The notes below the pieces were generated by a model. That model did no database searches, had not been told where the DNA came from, and saw only the letters and a list, made by a program, of their open reading frames with translations. A stretch of 64,000 nt of DNA from Gordonia phthalatica (lineage in GTDB: Bacteria; Actinomycetota; Actinomycetes; Mycobacteriales; Mycobacteriaceae). Position numbers and translations under genes: made by a program. Location: positions 310,001 through 374,000 of the forward strand of contig NZ_CP011853.1 in the NCBI RefSeq assembly GCF_001305675.1, read 5' to 3'. Every line of letters starts with the position of its first letter. The stretch's first letter is position 1. Shown here piece after piece: positions 34,475-43,380 of the stretch.

Positions 34475-35239
34475 TCAGTCCGCGTCGATCGGGAGAAACC
34501 GAATCGTGAGGCCGTCGTCGCCGCGCACCTCGGCGCGCACCCGGTAGACGTCCGCGATCAGCTCCGGCGTCAGCACCTCGCGCGGAGTGCCCGCGGCGAC
34601 CAGGCGACCCTGACGCATCACCATCACCCGGTCGCAGAACATCGCCGCCAGGTTCAGGTCGTGGATCGCGACGATCGACGTGATCGGGAGCCGGGTCACC
34701 AGCGTCATCAACTCCAACTGGTGATGGGTGTCGAGATGGTTGGTCGGCTCGTCGAGCAGCAGCTCGCGCGGCTCCTGGGCCAATGCGCGGGCGATCTGGA
34801 CGCGCTGTCGTTCACCGCCGGACAGCTGGTGCCACAGCCGGTCGGTCTTGTCGGTGAGCCCGGTGTGTTCGAGAGCGGCGGCGACGGCGCGGTCGTCGGC
34901 GGTGCGGTCGCCGCCGAACGCACCGCGATGCGGGATGCGGCCCAGACGGACCACCTCCGCGACGCTGACGTCGACGTCGGTGTCGGCGTGCTGCGACACG
35001 ACCGCGACGGCGCGGGCGATGTCGCGGCGTCGAAGGGTGGAGAGGTCCTGGCCGTCGAGGCCGACGTCGCCCGACGTCGGTTTCGCGAACCCGGCCAGCA
35101 GTCGGATGAGCGACGACTTCCCCGACCCGTTCGGGCCCAGCAACCCGATGGTCTCGCCCTGTACGGGATGGACGCTCACCCCGTCGACGACCAGGTTGCC
35201 GCTCCGGTTCCAGGTGACGCGATCGGCGTGGAGGGTCAT
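34475..35239 (-). CDS. ferric-siderophore ABC transporter ATPase (FecE/FhuC type)
   Basis: 254 residues. Walker A GPNGSGKSS, signature QLSGGERQRVQIARALAQ, Walker B LLLDEPTNHLD and switch His in VAIHDLNLA. The long Q-loop and the TNHLD ending are typical of iron-siderophore and cobalamin importers. The start overlaps the permease stop (ATGA). Confidence 0.93.
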   Translation of the reverse strand: MTLHADRVTWNRSGNLVVDGVSVHPVQGETIGLLGPNGSGKSSLIRLLAGFAKPTSGDVGLDGQDLSTLRRRDIARAVAVVSQHADTDVDVSVAEVVRLGRIPHRGAFGGDRTADDRAVAAALEHTGLTDKTDRLWHQLSGGERQRVQIARALAQEPRELLLDEPTNHLDTHHQLELMTLVTRLPITSIVAIHDLNLAAMFCDRVMVMRQGRLVAAGTPREVLTPELIADVYRVRAEVRGDDGLTIRFLPIDAD

Positions 35240-36288
35240 GCGCGGCTCCTCCTCGAGAACATGATCGCGATGAACGCGGGCACGCCGATGAGCGCGGTGC
35301 CGACGCCCAACGGGAGCGGGGTGGGATGGAAGGCCACGCGGGAGAGGGCGTCGACCCACACCAGGAAGATCGCGCCGAGCAGGGCGCTGACCGGCACCAG
35401 CCGGCCGTGCCCCGGGCCGACGAGGAAGCGGGCGGCGTGCGGCAGGACCAGACCCACGAAGCCGACGGCGCCTGCGACGCTGACGAGCGCTGCGGTCAGG
35501 AGCGCGGTCAGGACCAGCATGGCCGCCCGGACACGGGCCACCGGGATGCCGAGCGACGCGGCCACCTCGTCGCCGAAGGTGAAGGCGTCGAGCGCGTGGG
35601 CCGCGGCCCAGCAGCCGGCGAGACCGATGACGGCGACCACCGCGGTCAGCCGCGCGTCGTCCCACCGGACGCCTTCGAGGGAGCCGAGGAGCCAGAACAT
35701 GACGCCGCGGGTCTCGTCGGAGTCGGCGAACGCGAAGATGACGAATGAGGTGAGCGCCGAGAACAGCTGGGTCATCGCGACGCCGGCGAGGATCACCCGA
35801 TCGGTGCTGCCGCCCGCGACCTTCGCGAGGAACAGGACCGCGCCGAACGCGACCAGCGCGCCGATGAAGGCACCGCCCGAGAGCCCGATGGCGGCGCTGC
35901 CGAGGCCGAGGATGCCGACGATCACGGCGCCGGTCGACGCGCCCGAGGAGATGCCGAGGAGGAACGGATCGGCGAGCGGATTACGCAGCAGCGACTGCAG
36001 GATCACGCCGCACACCGCGAGCCCGCCGCCGACGGCCGCGGCGACCACCGACCGCGGCATCCGGTCCTCCCAGACGATCACCTCCTTGTACGGGAAGACG
36101 GTGATGTCGGTCAGGTGCAGATGATTGGTGAGGATGTCGCGGACGTTGACCAGCGAGATGCCCTCGCTGCCGAGCGCGGTCGCGGCCAGGATCGACACCA
36201 GCAGGCCGATCAGGCCCGCGACCAGCAACGACGCGGTCCGGCCCCGCGACGATGCCGCGGGGCCGGACCGGGAGAGTGTCGCCGTCAC
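35236..36288 (-). CDS. ferric-siderophore ABC permease (FecCD family)
   Basis: 350 residues, GTG start overlapping the binding-protein stop (GTGA). Nine to ten helices with the FecCD blocks GGGLAVCGVILQSLLRNPLADP (long conserved run), GISSGAST, and GAVGFVGLVLPHAAR near the C-terminus. A single permease gene suggests a homodimer. It belongs to the operon 37331 to 32262. Confidence 0.93.
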   Translation of the reverse strand: MTATLSRSGPAASSRGRTASLLVAGLIGLLVSILAATALGSEGISLVNVRDILTNHLHLTDITVFPYKEVIVWEDRMPRSVVAAAVGGGLAVCGVILQSLLRNPLADPFLLGISSGASTGAVIVGILGLGSAAIGLSGGAFIGALVAFGAVLFLAKVAGGSTDRVILAGVAMTQLFSALTSFVIFAFADSDETRGVMFWLLGSLEGVRWDDARLTAVVAVIGLAGCWAAAHALDAFTFGDEVAASLGIPVARVRAAMLVLTALLTAALVSVAGAVGFVGLVLPHAARFLVGPGHGRLVPVSALLGAIFLVWVDALSRVAFHPTPLPLGVGTALIGVPAFIAIMFSRRSRA

Positions 36289-37331
36289 GCCGGATTATTG
36301 GCGAGCCAGTCGGCGAGCTTCTCGATGCCGCCGACCGTGCGGATCGACGGGTTCATCTCGGCGCCGTGCAGAGCCACGTACTGCTGCTTCTGCACCGCGG
36401 GCATCACCTTGGTGACCGGGTCGTTCGCGAGGAACGCCTTCTTGTCGGCGAGCTTGTCGCCGGGGAAGCGGTTGCGGGCGAGGTCGCCGAGGACCAGGAC
36501 CTGCGGGTTCCGCTGGACGACGGCGCTCCACGTGGTGGCGGGCCAGTCGTCGGCGACGTCGGAGAAGACGTTCTTCGTGCCGACTGTCGTGGCGATCAAC
36601 TGGGCCGACGCGAGGCCGCCCGCGAAGTACGGGGTCTTGGTGTCGGCGAACCAGAACGCGATGGTGCGGCCGTCCTTCTTGACCTCGGCGGTGGCGGCTG
36701 CGGTGCGGGACTTCAGGTCGTCGACCAGCTTCTGGCCGCGCTCGGGGACGTCGAAGATCTTCGCGAGCTCGGTGATCTCCTGGTACAGCGAGTCGATGGT
36801 CAGCGGGCGGGTGCGGGTGCCGCCGCCGTTGATCGAGCGGCCGTCCTCACAGTCGGTGGGCGAGAGGAAGCTCTCCACGCCGGTCTCGGTGAGACGGTCG
36901 CGGGTCGCGACACCGCCCTCCTTCTTGAAGTGGCGACCGAACGACGCGGTCACGAAATCCGGGTTGGTGCCCATCACGACCTCGTAGGTCGGCGCGTTGT
37001 CGGCCAGGCGCTTCACGGTCGCGTTGGCCTCGGCGAGGTTCTCGCGGATCGGGTCGGTCCACGACGCGGTGCCCACGATGCGATCGGCCAGTCCCAGCGA
37101 CAGGAGGATCTCGGTGGAGCCCTGGTCCAGGGAGACCACGCGCTTCGGCGCCTGGGTGAAGGTCTGCGACGTGCCGCAGTTCTCGACGGTCAGCGGATAC
37201 GACGTGGTGCCCTCACCGGCGGCGACGGCGGTGGCGTCGTCGACCTTCTCGGACTCGCTGCACGCGGCGAGTCCGCTGACGGCCAACAGTGCGACGACGA
37301 CCGATCCGGCCAGACGTGTGCGCAGTGACAT
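36285..37331 (-). CDS. ferric-siderophore binding lipoprotein
   Basis: 348 residues. A lipobox LAAC gives lipidated C24 after a short signal peptide. Type III binding-protein fold: RVVSLDQGSTEILLSLG, then a central helix and GGLASAQLIATTVGTKNVF, as in FepB/FecB-like proteins that capture ferric siderophores. First gene of the operon, with a candidate IdeR/DtxR box at 37384-37402. Confidence 0.92.
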   Translation of the reverse strand: MSLRTRLAGSVVVALLAVSGLAACSESEKVDDATAVAAGEGTTSYPLTVENCGTSQTFTQAPKRVVSLDQGSTEILLSLGLADRIVGTASWTDPIRENLAEANATVKRLADNAPTYEVVMGTNPDFVTASFGRHFKKEGGVATRDRLTETGVESFLSPTDCEDGRSINGGGTRTRPLTIDSLYQEITELAKIFDVPERGQKLVDDLKSRTAAATAEVKKDGRTIAFWFADTKTPYFAGGLASAQLIATTVGTKNVFSDVADDWPATTWSAVVQRNPQVLVLGDLARNRFPGDKLADKKAFLANDPVTKVMPAVQKQQYVALHGAEMNPSIRTVGGIEKLADWLANNPA

Positions 37332-37383
37332 GGGGTTCCTGACTCTTCACAGTCGAATGCGGACGCCGGTCGGGCATCCGCAT

Positions 37384-37402
37384 TCAGCTAAGGCTTACCT
37401 TT
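37384..37402. promoter_or_regulatory. candidate IdeR/DtxR iron box
   Basis: On the minus strand AAAGGTAAGCCTTAGCTGA matches 13 of 19 positions of the IdeR/DtxR consensus TTAGGTTAGSCTAACCTAA, including the core AGGT-AGCCT. It lies 53 bp upstream of the siderophore-binding protein start, where iron-loaded IdeR would repress. Confidence 0.62.
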
Positions 37403-37460
37403 TCGAGTGAATGGGAAACGGAGTGACCTGCACCTTGCGAATCGGACTCTCCGACGTTCG

Positions 37461-38348
37461 TCACTCTCGGGCGATGCGCCGCAGCACCTGCACAGCGCGG
37501 TGCACGAGCGGCGACGCGGGCGTGGCGATCCACGCCGCGGCCAACTCGATCGACGTCTCCGGTTCCAGGGGAACGTAACTGACGCCGGCGATGGCGAGCG
37601 CCTCGGTCGGTTCCGGGACCACGGCCACGCCGAGACCTGCGGCGACCAGCGTGACGAGGGTCGAGGTCTCGGCCACCTCGTGACGGATCCGCGGAACGTA
37701 GCCCGCGTCCGCGCACATCTCGACGATCAGCCCGTTCAGCATCGACGTGCCGTGTCCGGCGTGGACGATGAAGTCGTCGTCGCTCAGCGCGGCGAGGTCG
37801 ACGACGGCTCGGTCGGCGAACGGATGACTGTCGGGGACCAGTGCGATCAGCCGGTCGCTGCGCACCGGTTCGACCACCACGCGCGGATCGGTGATCGGCG
37901 GACGCAGGAGCGCGAGGTCGATGGCGCCGGCGTCGAGCGCGGCCAGCTGGGCGGGCACCAGCATCTCGCCGCGCACGCTGAAGTCGACGCCGGGGAGTTC
38001 GTCGCGGAGGGCGCGGATGAGGCGCGGGAAGATGGAGTAGGTGGCCGAGCCGACGCAGCCGATCGACAGGGACCCCGCGGCACCGTCGGCCACCCGCTGC
38101 GCCTGGTGTCCTGCGGCGTCGACGGCGTCGAGGATCTCCCGGACCCGGTCCAGGTAGACGGCGCCCGCGGCGGTCAACTCCACTTGGCGGGTGGTGCGGG
38201 TGAACAGGTCGAAGCCGAGCTCGTGCTCCAACTGTTTGATCTGCGCCGACAGCGGGGGCTGCGCCATCTGCAGGCGTTCGGCGGCACGTCGGAAGTGCAG
38301 TTCCTCGGCGACGACGCGAAAATACCGGAGGTGTCGGAGTTCCACCAT
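37461..38348 (-). CDS. LysR-family regulator of the adjacent 3-oxoadipate genes
   Basis: 295 residues. N-terminal HTH (LRYFRVVAEELHFRRAAERL, then QPPLSAQIKQLEHELG) and effector domain, in the CatR/PcaQ/BenM-like size and sequence style (LRHLRYFRVVAEELHF). It is divergent from the thiolase and enol-lactonase genes, with an inverted repeat between them, and so is likely their activator, with muconate or 3-oxoadipate as possible effectors (inference). Confidence 0.88.
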   Translation of the reverse strand: MVELRHLRYFRVVAEELHFRRAAERLQMAQPPLSAQIKQLEHELGFDLFTRTTRQVELTAAGAVYLDRVREILDAVDAAGHQAQRVADGAAGSLSIGCVGSATYSIFPRLIRALRDELPGVDFSVRGEMLVPAQLAALDAGAIDLALLRPPITDPRVVVEPVRSDRLIALVPDSHPFADRAVVDLAALSDDDFIVHAGHGTSMLNGLIVEMCADAGYVPRIRHEVAETSTLVTLVAAGLGVAVVPEPTEALAIAGVSYVPLEPETSIELAAAWIATPASPLVHRAVQVLRRIARE

Positions 38349-38372
38349 TGATACTTTACCGATGTCAGTCCT

Positions 38373-38392
38373 GGTGAAATGTGTACTTCACC
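38373..38392. promoter_or_regulatory. inverted repeat in the LysR-thiolase intergenic region
   Basis: GGTGAA at 38373-38378 and TTCACC at 38387-38392, separated by 8 bases. It lies 25 bp upstream of the LysR start and 30 bp upstream of the thiolase start. The spacing is not a strict T-N11-A box. Confidence 0.5.
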
Positions 38393-38422
38393 GTATGGAT
38401 TTCGGTTCCTACTGTTGAAACC

Positions 38423-39661
38423 ATGGCATCTTCCGCAGGACTCTCCGGCTCCGACATCGTGATCTGCTCACCCCTCCGCACGCCGGTTGGGCGCATGGGA
38501 GGCGCGCTGAAGAATCTGACGGTGAACCGCCTGGCCACCGACCTGCTCTGCGAACTCGCGTCGCGGACGGGGCTCGGCGAGAACGACATCGACGACGTCA
38601 TCCTGGGGCAGGGCTACCCGAACGGCGAGTCGCCAGCGCTCGGGCGGATCGCGGCCCTCGACGCCGGGCTCGGGGTCGGCGTCCCCGGCACCCAGATCGA
38701 CCGCCGCTGCGGCTCCGGGCTGCAGGCCGTCCTCTCCGGCGCCGCCCACATCGCCAGCGGCGGCGCGGATCTGGTGGTCGCGGGCGGCGCCGAGTCGATG
38801 TCCAACGTGGAGCACTACGTCCTCGGCATCCGCAGCGGAACCGGCCAGGGCGGCGTCGAACTCCGCGACCGCCTCGACCGCGGCCGCCTCACCGCCGGCG
38901 GCGACTCGCATCCGGTGCCCGGCGGCATGATCGAGACCGCCGAGAACCTCCGTGCCAAGTACGGGCTCACCCGCGAGGCCCAGGACGCGCTGTCCGCGGA
39001 GTCGCACCGCCGCGCTCTCGATGCCATCGCGACCGGCCGCTTCGCCGACGAGATCGTCCCCGTCACCGCCCCCGGCGGACGCAAGCAGCCCGACGTCGTC
39101 GTCGACACCGACGAGCACCCCCGCCCCGGCACCACCGTCGAGTCGCTGGGCCGTCTGCGTCCGGTCCGGCAGAGGATCGACCCGGCGTCCACCGTCACCG
39201 CGGGCAACGCCTCCGGTCAGAACGACGGCGCCGCGATGATGGTCGTCACCACCCTCGCCGACGCAGAGCGTCGCGGACTGGATCCGATGCTCGCGCTGCG
39301 CTCGTGGGCAGTCGCGGGCTGCGAGCCGTCGGAGATGGGTCTCGGCCCGGTTGGCGCCACCGCCAAGGCGCTCGGCCGCGCCGGCCTCACCCTCGACGAC
39401 CTCGACCTGATCGAACTCAACGAGGCCTTCGCCGCACAGGTCCTCGCCGTCCTCGCCGAATGGGGGATCGGCGCGGACGACCCGCGGCTGAACCCCAACG
39501 GCTCCGGCATCTCGCTCGGCCACCCGATCGGCGCCACCGGTGCCCGGCTGGTCGTCACCGCCGCGCACGAGGCGCGCCGCCGGCAGGCGAAGAACGTCCT
39601 CGTCACCATGTGCATCGGCGGAGGCCAGGGCCTCGCCGGCGTCTTCGAGTCCGTCCGATGA
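38423..39661 (+). CDS. thiolase, likely 3-oxoadipyl-CoA (or acetoacetyl-CoA) thiolase
   Basis: 412 residues. Catalytic Cys in DRRCGSGLQAV (about 92), His in NPNGSGISLGHPIGATGARL and Cys in CIGGGQGLA complete the thiolase set. It cleaves 3-oxoacyl-CoA with CoA. It is coupled (ATGA) to a 3-oxoadipate enol-lactonase gene and divergent from a LysR regulator, so the last step of the 3-oxoadipate pathway, to succinyl-CoA and acetyl-CoA, is the best guess. The family sequence alone would also allow acetyl-CoA acetyltransferase. Start ATG 38423 has only a weak ribosome-binding site; an in-frame GTG at 38381 would run through the inverted repeat. Confidence 0.82.
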   Translation: MASSAGLSGSDIVICSPLRTPVGRMGGALKNLTVNRLATDLLCELASRTGLGENDIDDVILGQGYPNGESPALGRIAALDAGLGVGVPGTQIDRRCGSGLQAVLSGAAHIASGGADLVVAGGAESMSNVEHYVLGIRSGTGQGGVELRDRLDRGRLTAGGDSHPVPGGMIETAENLRAKYGLTREAQDALSAESHRRALDAIATGRFADEIVPVTAPGGRKQPDVVVDTDEHPRPGTTVESLGRLRPVRQRIDPASTVTAGNASGQNDGAAMMVVTTLADAERRGLDPMLALRSWAVAGCEPSEMGLGPVGATAKALGRAGLTLDDLDLIELNEAFAAQVLAVLAEWGIGADDPRLNPNGSGISLGHPIGATGARLVVTAAHEARRRQAKNVLVTMCIGGGQGLAGVFESVR

Positions 39662-40425
39662 GCGCCGTCGACGTCCACGCGATCGTCACCGGCGACCCGC
39701 AGAACCCCGCGGTGGTCCTCTCGAACTCGCTGGGCTCCACACACCGGATGTGGGACGCGCAGGCCGACGCGCTCGCCGAACACTTCCTCGTCGTCCGCTA
39801 CGACACCCGCGGCCACGGCGGCAGCCCGGTCCCGGACGGGCCGTACACGATCGACGACCTCGCCGACGACGTCGTCGCACTCCTCGACGGACTCGGCATC
39901 GAACGTGCCCATTTCGTCGGGCTGTCCCTCGGCGGCATGACCGGCATGCGACTCGCGGTCCGTGATCCGGGCCGGGTGAACCGGCTGGCGTTGCTGTGCA
40001 CCGGCGCCGTGCTGGGCAATGCCGCGTCGTACGCCGACCGCGCGGCAGCGGTCCGGCAGACCGGTGTCGGACCGATCGCGGAGGCTGTCGTCGGCCGCTG
40101 GTTCGCTCCCGGCTACCTGGAGACGAATCCGGATCGCAAGGCGTACTACGAGGCGATGGTCGCCGCGACGCCCGCCGAGGGATACGCCGGATGCTGCGAG
40201 GCCATCGCCACCATGGACCAGGTCGCCGACCTACCGTCCATCACGGCTCCGGCCCTCGCGATCGCCGGTGCCGACGACACCGCGACCGGACCGGAGGTCC
40301 TGCGGGTGATCGCCGAGAACGTCGCCGACGGTCGGCTGCTCGTGGTTCCCGACGCCGCCCACCTCGCGCCGGCGCAGCAACCGCAGATCGTGACCCCGGC
40401 CCTCCTCGAGCACCTGCTCGGGTAG
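39658..40425 (+). CDS. pcaD: 3-oxoadipate enol-lactonase
   Basis: 255 residues, alpha/beta hydrolase. Oxyanion region LSNSLGSTHRMWD, YDTRGHGGS, nucleophile Ser in GLSLGGMTGM (about 89-98), acid in ADDTATGPE and His in PDAAHLAPAQQP: the pattern of PcaD/CatD. It hydrolyses 3-oxoadipate enol-lactone, the product of CatC encoded at 53049-53351. The start overlaps the thiolase stop. Confidence 0.85.
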   Translation: MSAVDVHAIVTGDPQNPAVVLSNSLGSTHRMWDAQADALAEHFLVVRYDTRGHGGSPVPDGPYTIDDLADDVVALLDGLGIERAHFVGLSLGGMTGMRLAVRDPGRVNRLALLCTGAVLGNAASYADRAAAVRQTGVGPIAEAVVGRWFAPGYLETNPDRKAYYEAMVAATPAEGYAGCCEAIATMDQVADLPSITAPALAIAGADDTATGPEVLRVIAENVADGRLLVVPDAAHLAPAQQPQIVTPALLEHLLG

Positions 40426-40503
40426 CGGACGTCCCGGCCGCGGTGCGCGGCACGCGCCGATTCTGGCACCATCGAACCCGAGGCAATCGTTCGGAGGGAA
40501 ACA

Positions 40504-41199
40504 GTGGTGGACCGGTCAACGCAGCAGGTGCCGGGATACCGGCCGCCGCTCGCCGTCGGCCAGGTGTACCCGCCCCTGGGCTACAGCGATGCCGGCGCGC
40601 CCCTGTTCACCTACGACGACCGCGAGCGCGTCCTCGCCGGACCTCCGCCGGTCGTCGAACCGCCGCCCCCGCCCGCTCCGCCTCCGCCCGCACCCGAGCC
40701 GGACGGTCGATGGAACCTGGCGATCGGCCTCGCCGCGACGGTCGTGCTGGTGCTGATCGTCGCCGTCGGCTTCAAATGGCTCGGCGGCGGCACCGACGAC
40801 GCGCCGACGAACCGCGCGGATCCGCCCGCCACCCAGTCCACCGACGACCCCTACCTCAAGGAGTTGCCGAAGCAACCGCAGTCGTCGGTCCCGCGCGACC
40901 CGGAAGCCGACGATCAGCCGGGCCGATCCGGCACCGCGACCGTCGTCTACGAAGTGGAGTCCGGCCCCGCGACCATCCTGTACTTCGCGGGCGACCGCGT
41001 GCAGATCGCACGCAACGAGTCCGGCACCTGGAAGCAGACGATTCGCGGCAGCCAGAGCAAACTGCTGCGCGTCAGCGTGATCCTCTCCAGCGACGAACCC
41101 GCGACCTGCACCATCACCGTCGACGGGAAGACGGTCGTCACGCAGTCCACGGGTGCCTCGTCGACCACCGGCATGCTCACCTGTCAGTTCCGCGGCTGA
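40504..41199 (+). CDS. MmpS-like envelope protein with proline-rich N-terminus
   Basis: 231 residues, GTG start with GGAGGGA upstream. A cytosolic Pro-rich region (residues 45-68: PPPVVEPPPPPAPPP) is followed by one membrane helix (about 72-93) and an external domain (about 145-231) resembling MmpS/Mycobact_memb proteins: VVYEVESGPATILYF, a Trp in GTWKQTI, and CTITVDGKTV with a probable disulfide to the last Cys. MmpS proteins assist MmpL lipid export in mycobacteria, but no mmpL lies nearby. The assignment is by pattern only. Confidence 0.6.
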   Translation: MVDRSTQQVPGYRPPLAVGQVYPPLGYSDAGAPLFTYDDRERVLAGPPPVVEPPPPPAPPPPAPEPDGRWNLAIGLAATVVLVLIVAVGFKWLGGGTDDAPTNRADPPATQSTDDPYLKELPKQPQSSVPRDPEADDQPGRSGTATVVYEVESGPATILYFAGDRVQIARNESGTWKQTIRGSQSKLLRVSVILSSDEPATCTITVDGKTVVTQSTGASSTTGMLTCQFRG

Positions 41200-41234
41200 T
41201 CCGCGGGGCACCGATTCCGACTACCGTAGACGCC

Positions 41235-41831
41235 GTGAACACCTTCGATGCGTCGTCGGCGGATGCCGATGTGAAGACCATGCTCACCTGGCGCGATGCC
41301 GACGGTGGGCGACTGGAACAGGTCCGACTCAACCTCAGCGGCACCCGTGTCCGCGCCTACGGGCGCATCGTCGCCGCCGCGACCGCCGACACCGAGGCCT
41401 ACTCGGCGTCGTACGAGTTCGTCACCACCGAGAGCGGCATCACCCGCAGGCTGTCGGTGCGACTGCTCCGCGCCGGCGGTGAGAGCTCCCTCGACATCAG
41501 CCGCGACATGGACGGCCGCTGGATGGTTCAGACGCCCGTCAGCACCGTGCGCAGCGACTTCGACGGCGCTGAGGTAGTCGACCTCGCGCTGTCTCCGTTC
41601 TTCAAGGGCCTCCCGATCAGGCGGTTCGGCATCGTCGAGGGCGATCGCCGCGACGACGTCCCCGTCGTCGCCCTGCGGCTGCCCGACTGCGAGATCGATT
41701 CGGTGTCGATGAGCTACGAGGACCTCGGTGGTCGTCGGGTCCGCGTCACCGGACCGGACGGTCCCGCCGACGTCGTCATCGGCGACCGCGGTGTGGTCAG
41801 CGAGTACGTCGGCGTCGCGACGCTGATCTAG
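41235..41831 (+). CDS. putative glycolipid-binding protein (PF06475-like)
   Basis: 198 residues from GTG 41235. A cytosolic beta-rich protein with LTWRDADGGRLEQVRLNLSG at the start and DLALSPFFKGLPIRRF in the second half, both characteristic of the glycolipid-binding family. Molecular role is poorly known. Its stop codon and that of the convergent tyrA gene share the bases CTAG (41828-41831). Confidence 0.68.
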   Translation: MNTFDASSADADVKTMLTWRDADGGRLEQVRLNLSGTRVRAYGRIVAAATADTEAYSASYEFVTTESGITRRLSVRLLRAGGESSLDISRDMDGRWMVQTPVSTVRSDFDGAEVVDLALSPFFKGLPIRRFGIVEGDRRDDVPVVALRLPDCEIDSVSMSYEDLGGRRVRVTGPDGPADVVIGDRGVVSEYVGVATLI

Positions 41832-42799
41832 CCGACCCACACCTTCGCCTGGTGCGCCTGCTTCCGCAGGTGCTCCTGCCAGCCGTCGTCGCCGATGCGC
41901 ACCCCGGTGATCGGTTCCGGATCGGCGCCCGCGATCGCCTCGTACTTGAGGCGGGCGCGGTGACCCGCCTCCACCAGCACCGACACGCTGCCGTGATCGC
42001 GCAGCGCGTCGCGGGCGGCGACGAGTCGGTCGATGGTCTCGCTCAACGTGTTGAGCAGGGAGATCGAGTTGGCCTCGAGCATCGCCCGCTGCAGTTCGGG
42101 CGCGGTTCCCGCGACGCGCGTTCCATCGCGGAAGCTGCCCGCCGCCAACCGGAGGGCCAGGTCGCTCTCGCCCGCGCCGACCGCCGCGGTCACGGCCGCG
42201 GTCAGATGCGGGTTGTGCGAGATGGCGGCGGCGGCGCGATCGTGCGCGTCGTTCGCCGCGGGCACCACGTAGGCGCCCGCTGCGCGCGCGATCCCGGCGA
42301 CCGCCAGCCAGTCGTCGGCCGCGGTGTCGTCGTGCGTGGTCACCATCCACATGGCGCCCTCGAACAGGGACGGGTCGGTGGCGGCCCACCCCGAGTGCGA
42401 CGTGCCCGCCATCGGATGGCCGCCCACGTACCGGCCGTTCGGATGAATCCGTTCGACGAGGCACGCGACCTCCTCCTTGACGCTGACGACGTCGGTCAGC
42501 AGGCAGGCGGGCGCGGTGTCGCGGACCGCCTCGACCATCGCCGTCAGGGCGGTGAACGGGGTCGCCAGGACGATGATCGCGTCCTGCTCGGCAGCCTGGC
42601 GGAGGGTTGCGTGCAGGTCACCGGAGGCCGCGTACCCGGCGGCCGCGGCGGCGTCGACCGTGGCCGCCCCGCGGTTGTATCCGAAGGCCCGGACGCCGGT
42701 GTCGGCGAGGCGTCGCAGGAGCGAGCCGCCGATCAGACCGAGGCCGAGTACACACACGGGACGAGATGCTGGTGCAGACACGGTTTCAGCGTGGCACAT
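41828..42799 (-). CDS. tyrA: prephenate dehydrogenase
   Basis: 323 residues. NAD-binding VCVLGLGLIGGSLLRRL (about 14-30), DVVSVKEEV, the catalytic His in GGHPMAGTSHSGW and a helical dimer domain. It oxidatively decarboxylates prephenate to 4-hydroxyphenylpyruvate for tyrosine synthesis; Pat in this window could complete the route. The divergent TadA-partner and tadA genes follow the same order as Rv3754-Rv3753c-Rv3752c in M. tuberculosis. Start ATG 42799; GTG 42784 is an alternative. Confidence 0.88.
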   Translation of the reverse strand: MCHAETVSAPASRPVCVLGLGLIGGSLLRRLADTGVRAFGYNRGAATVDAAAAAGYAASGDLHATLRQAAEQDAIIVLATPFTALTAMVEAVRDTAPACLLTDVVSVKEEVACLVERIHPNGRYVGGHPMAGTSHSGWAATDPSLFEGAMWMVTTHDDTAADDWLAVAGIARAAGAYVVPAANDAHDRAAAAISHNPHLTAAVTAAVGAGESDLALRLAAGSFRDGTRVAGTAPELQRAMLEANSISLLNTLSETIDRLVAARDALRDHGSVSVLVEAGHRARLKYEAIAGADPEPITGVRIGDDGWQEHLRKQAHQAKVWVG

Positions 42800-42850
42800 C
42801 AGTCCGGATTCGACTTGGGAGAGTCCAGAAAAGCGGCTACCGTGGCGGTC

Positions 42851-43372
42851 ATGGCGAAGCCCGGTGCGCAGAGCGATTACGACGATGTCGATGGTTTTGC
42901 GGTGGCAGTGGTCCGCGAGGAGACCGGGTGGAAGGTGTCGGCGTTGAAGCCGTCGGCCCTCGACAGTCTCGACGACGCAGAACTGCAGCTCCGTGAGCTG
43001 CGTGCGGCGGGCGCCCTGTTCGGTCTGCTGGACGTGGACGACGAGTTCTTCATCATCATCCGGCCGTCTCCGTCGGGCGCGCAGCTGCTGCTGTCGGACG
43101 CGACGGCCGCCATCGACTACGACGTCGCCGCCGACGCCCTCGACGCCTTGCACGTCGACATCCCCGACATCGATCCCGACGAGCTCGACGACGTCGACCC
43201 GTGGGAGGAGGGCGACCTCGCGATCCTCGCCGACCTCGGCCTGCCCGACGCCGTGTTGAGCATCATCGTCGGCGACACCGACCTCTACGCCGATGAGCAA
43301 CTCGGCATGGTCGCGGCGCGGCTCGGGTTCGCCGACGAACTGTCGGCCGTGCTCGACAAGCTCGGTCGCTGA
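42851..43372 (+). CDS. tRNA adenosine deaminase-associated protein
   Basis: 173 residues from ATG 42851 (GTG 42842 also open). Acidic protein: DDVDGFAVAVVREETGWKV, AGALFGLLDVDDEFF and DIDPDELDDVDPWEEGDL. It belongs to the actinobacterial family always next to tadA (TIGR03941-type; known association, role unknown). It precedes tadA by 8 bp. Confidence 0.82.
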   Translation: MAKPGAQSDYDDVDGFAVAVVREETGWKVSALKPSALDSLDDAELQLRELRAAGALFGLLDVDDEFFIIIRPSPSGAQLLLSDATAAIDYDVAADALDALHVDIPDIDPDELDDVDPWEEGDLAILADLGLPDAVLSIIVGDTDLYADEQLGMVAARLGFADELSAVLDKLGR

Positions 43373-43380
43373 CCGCGCCG

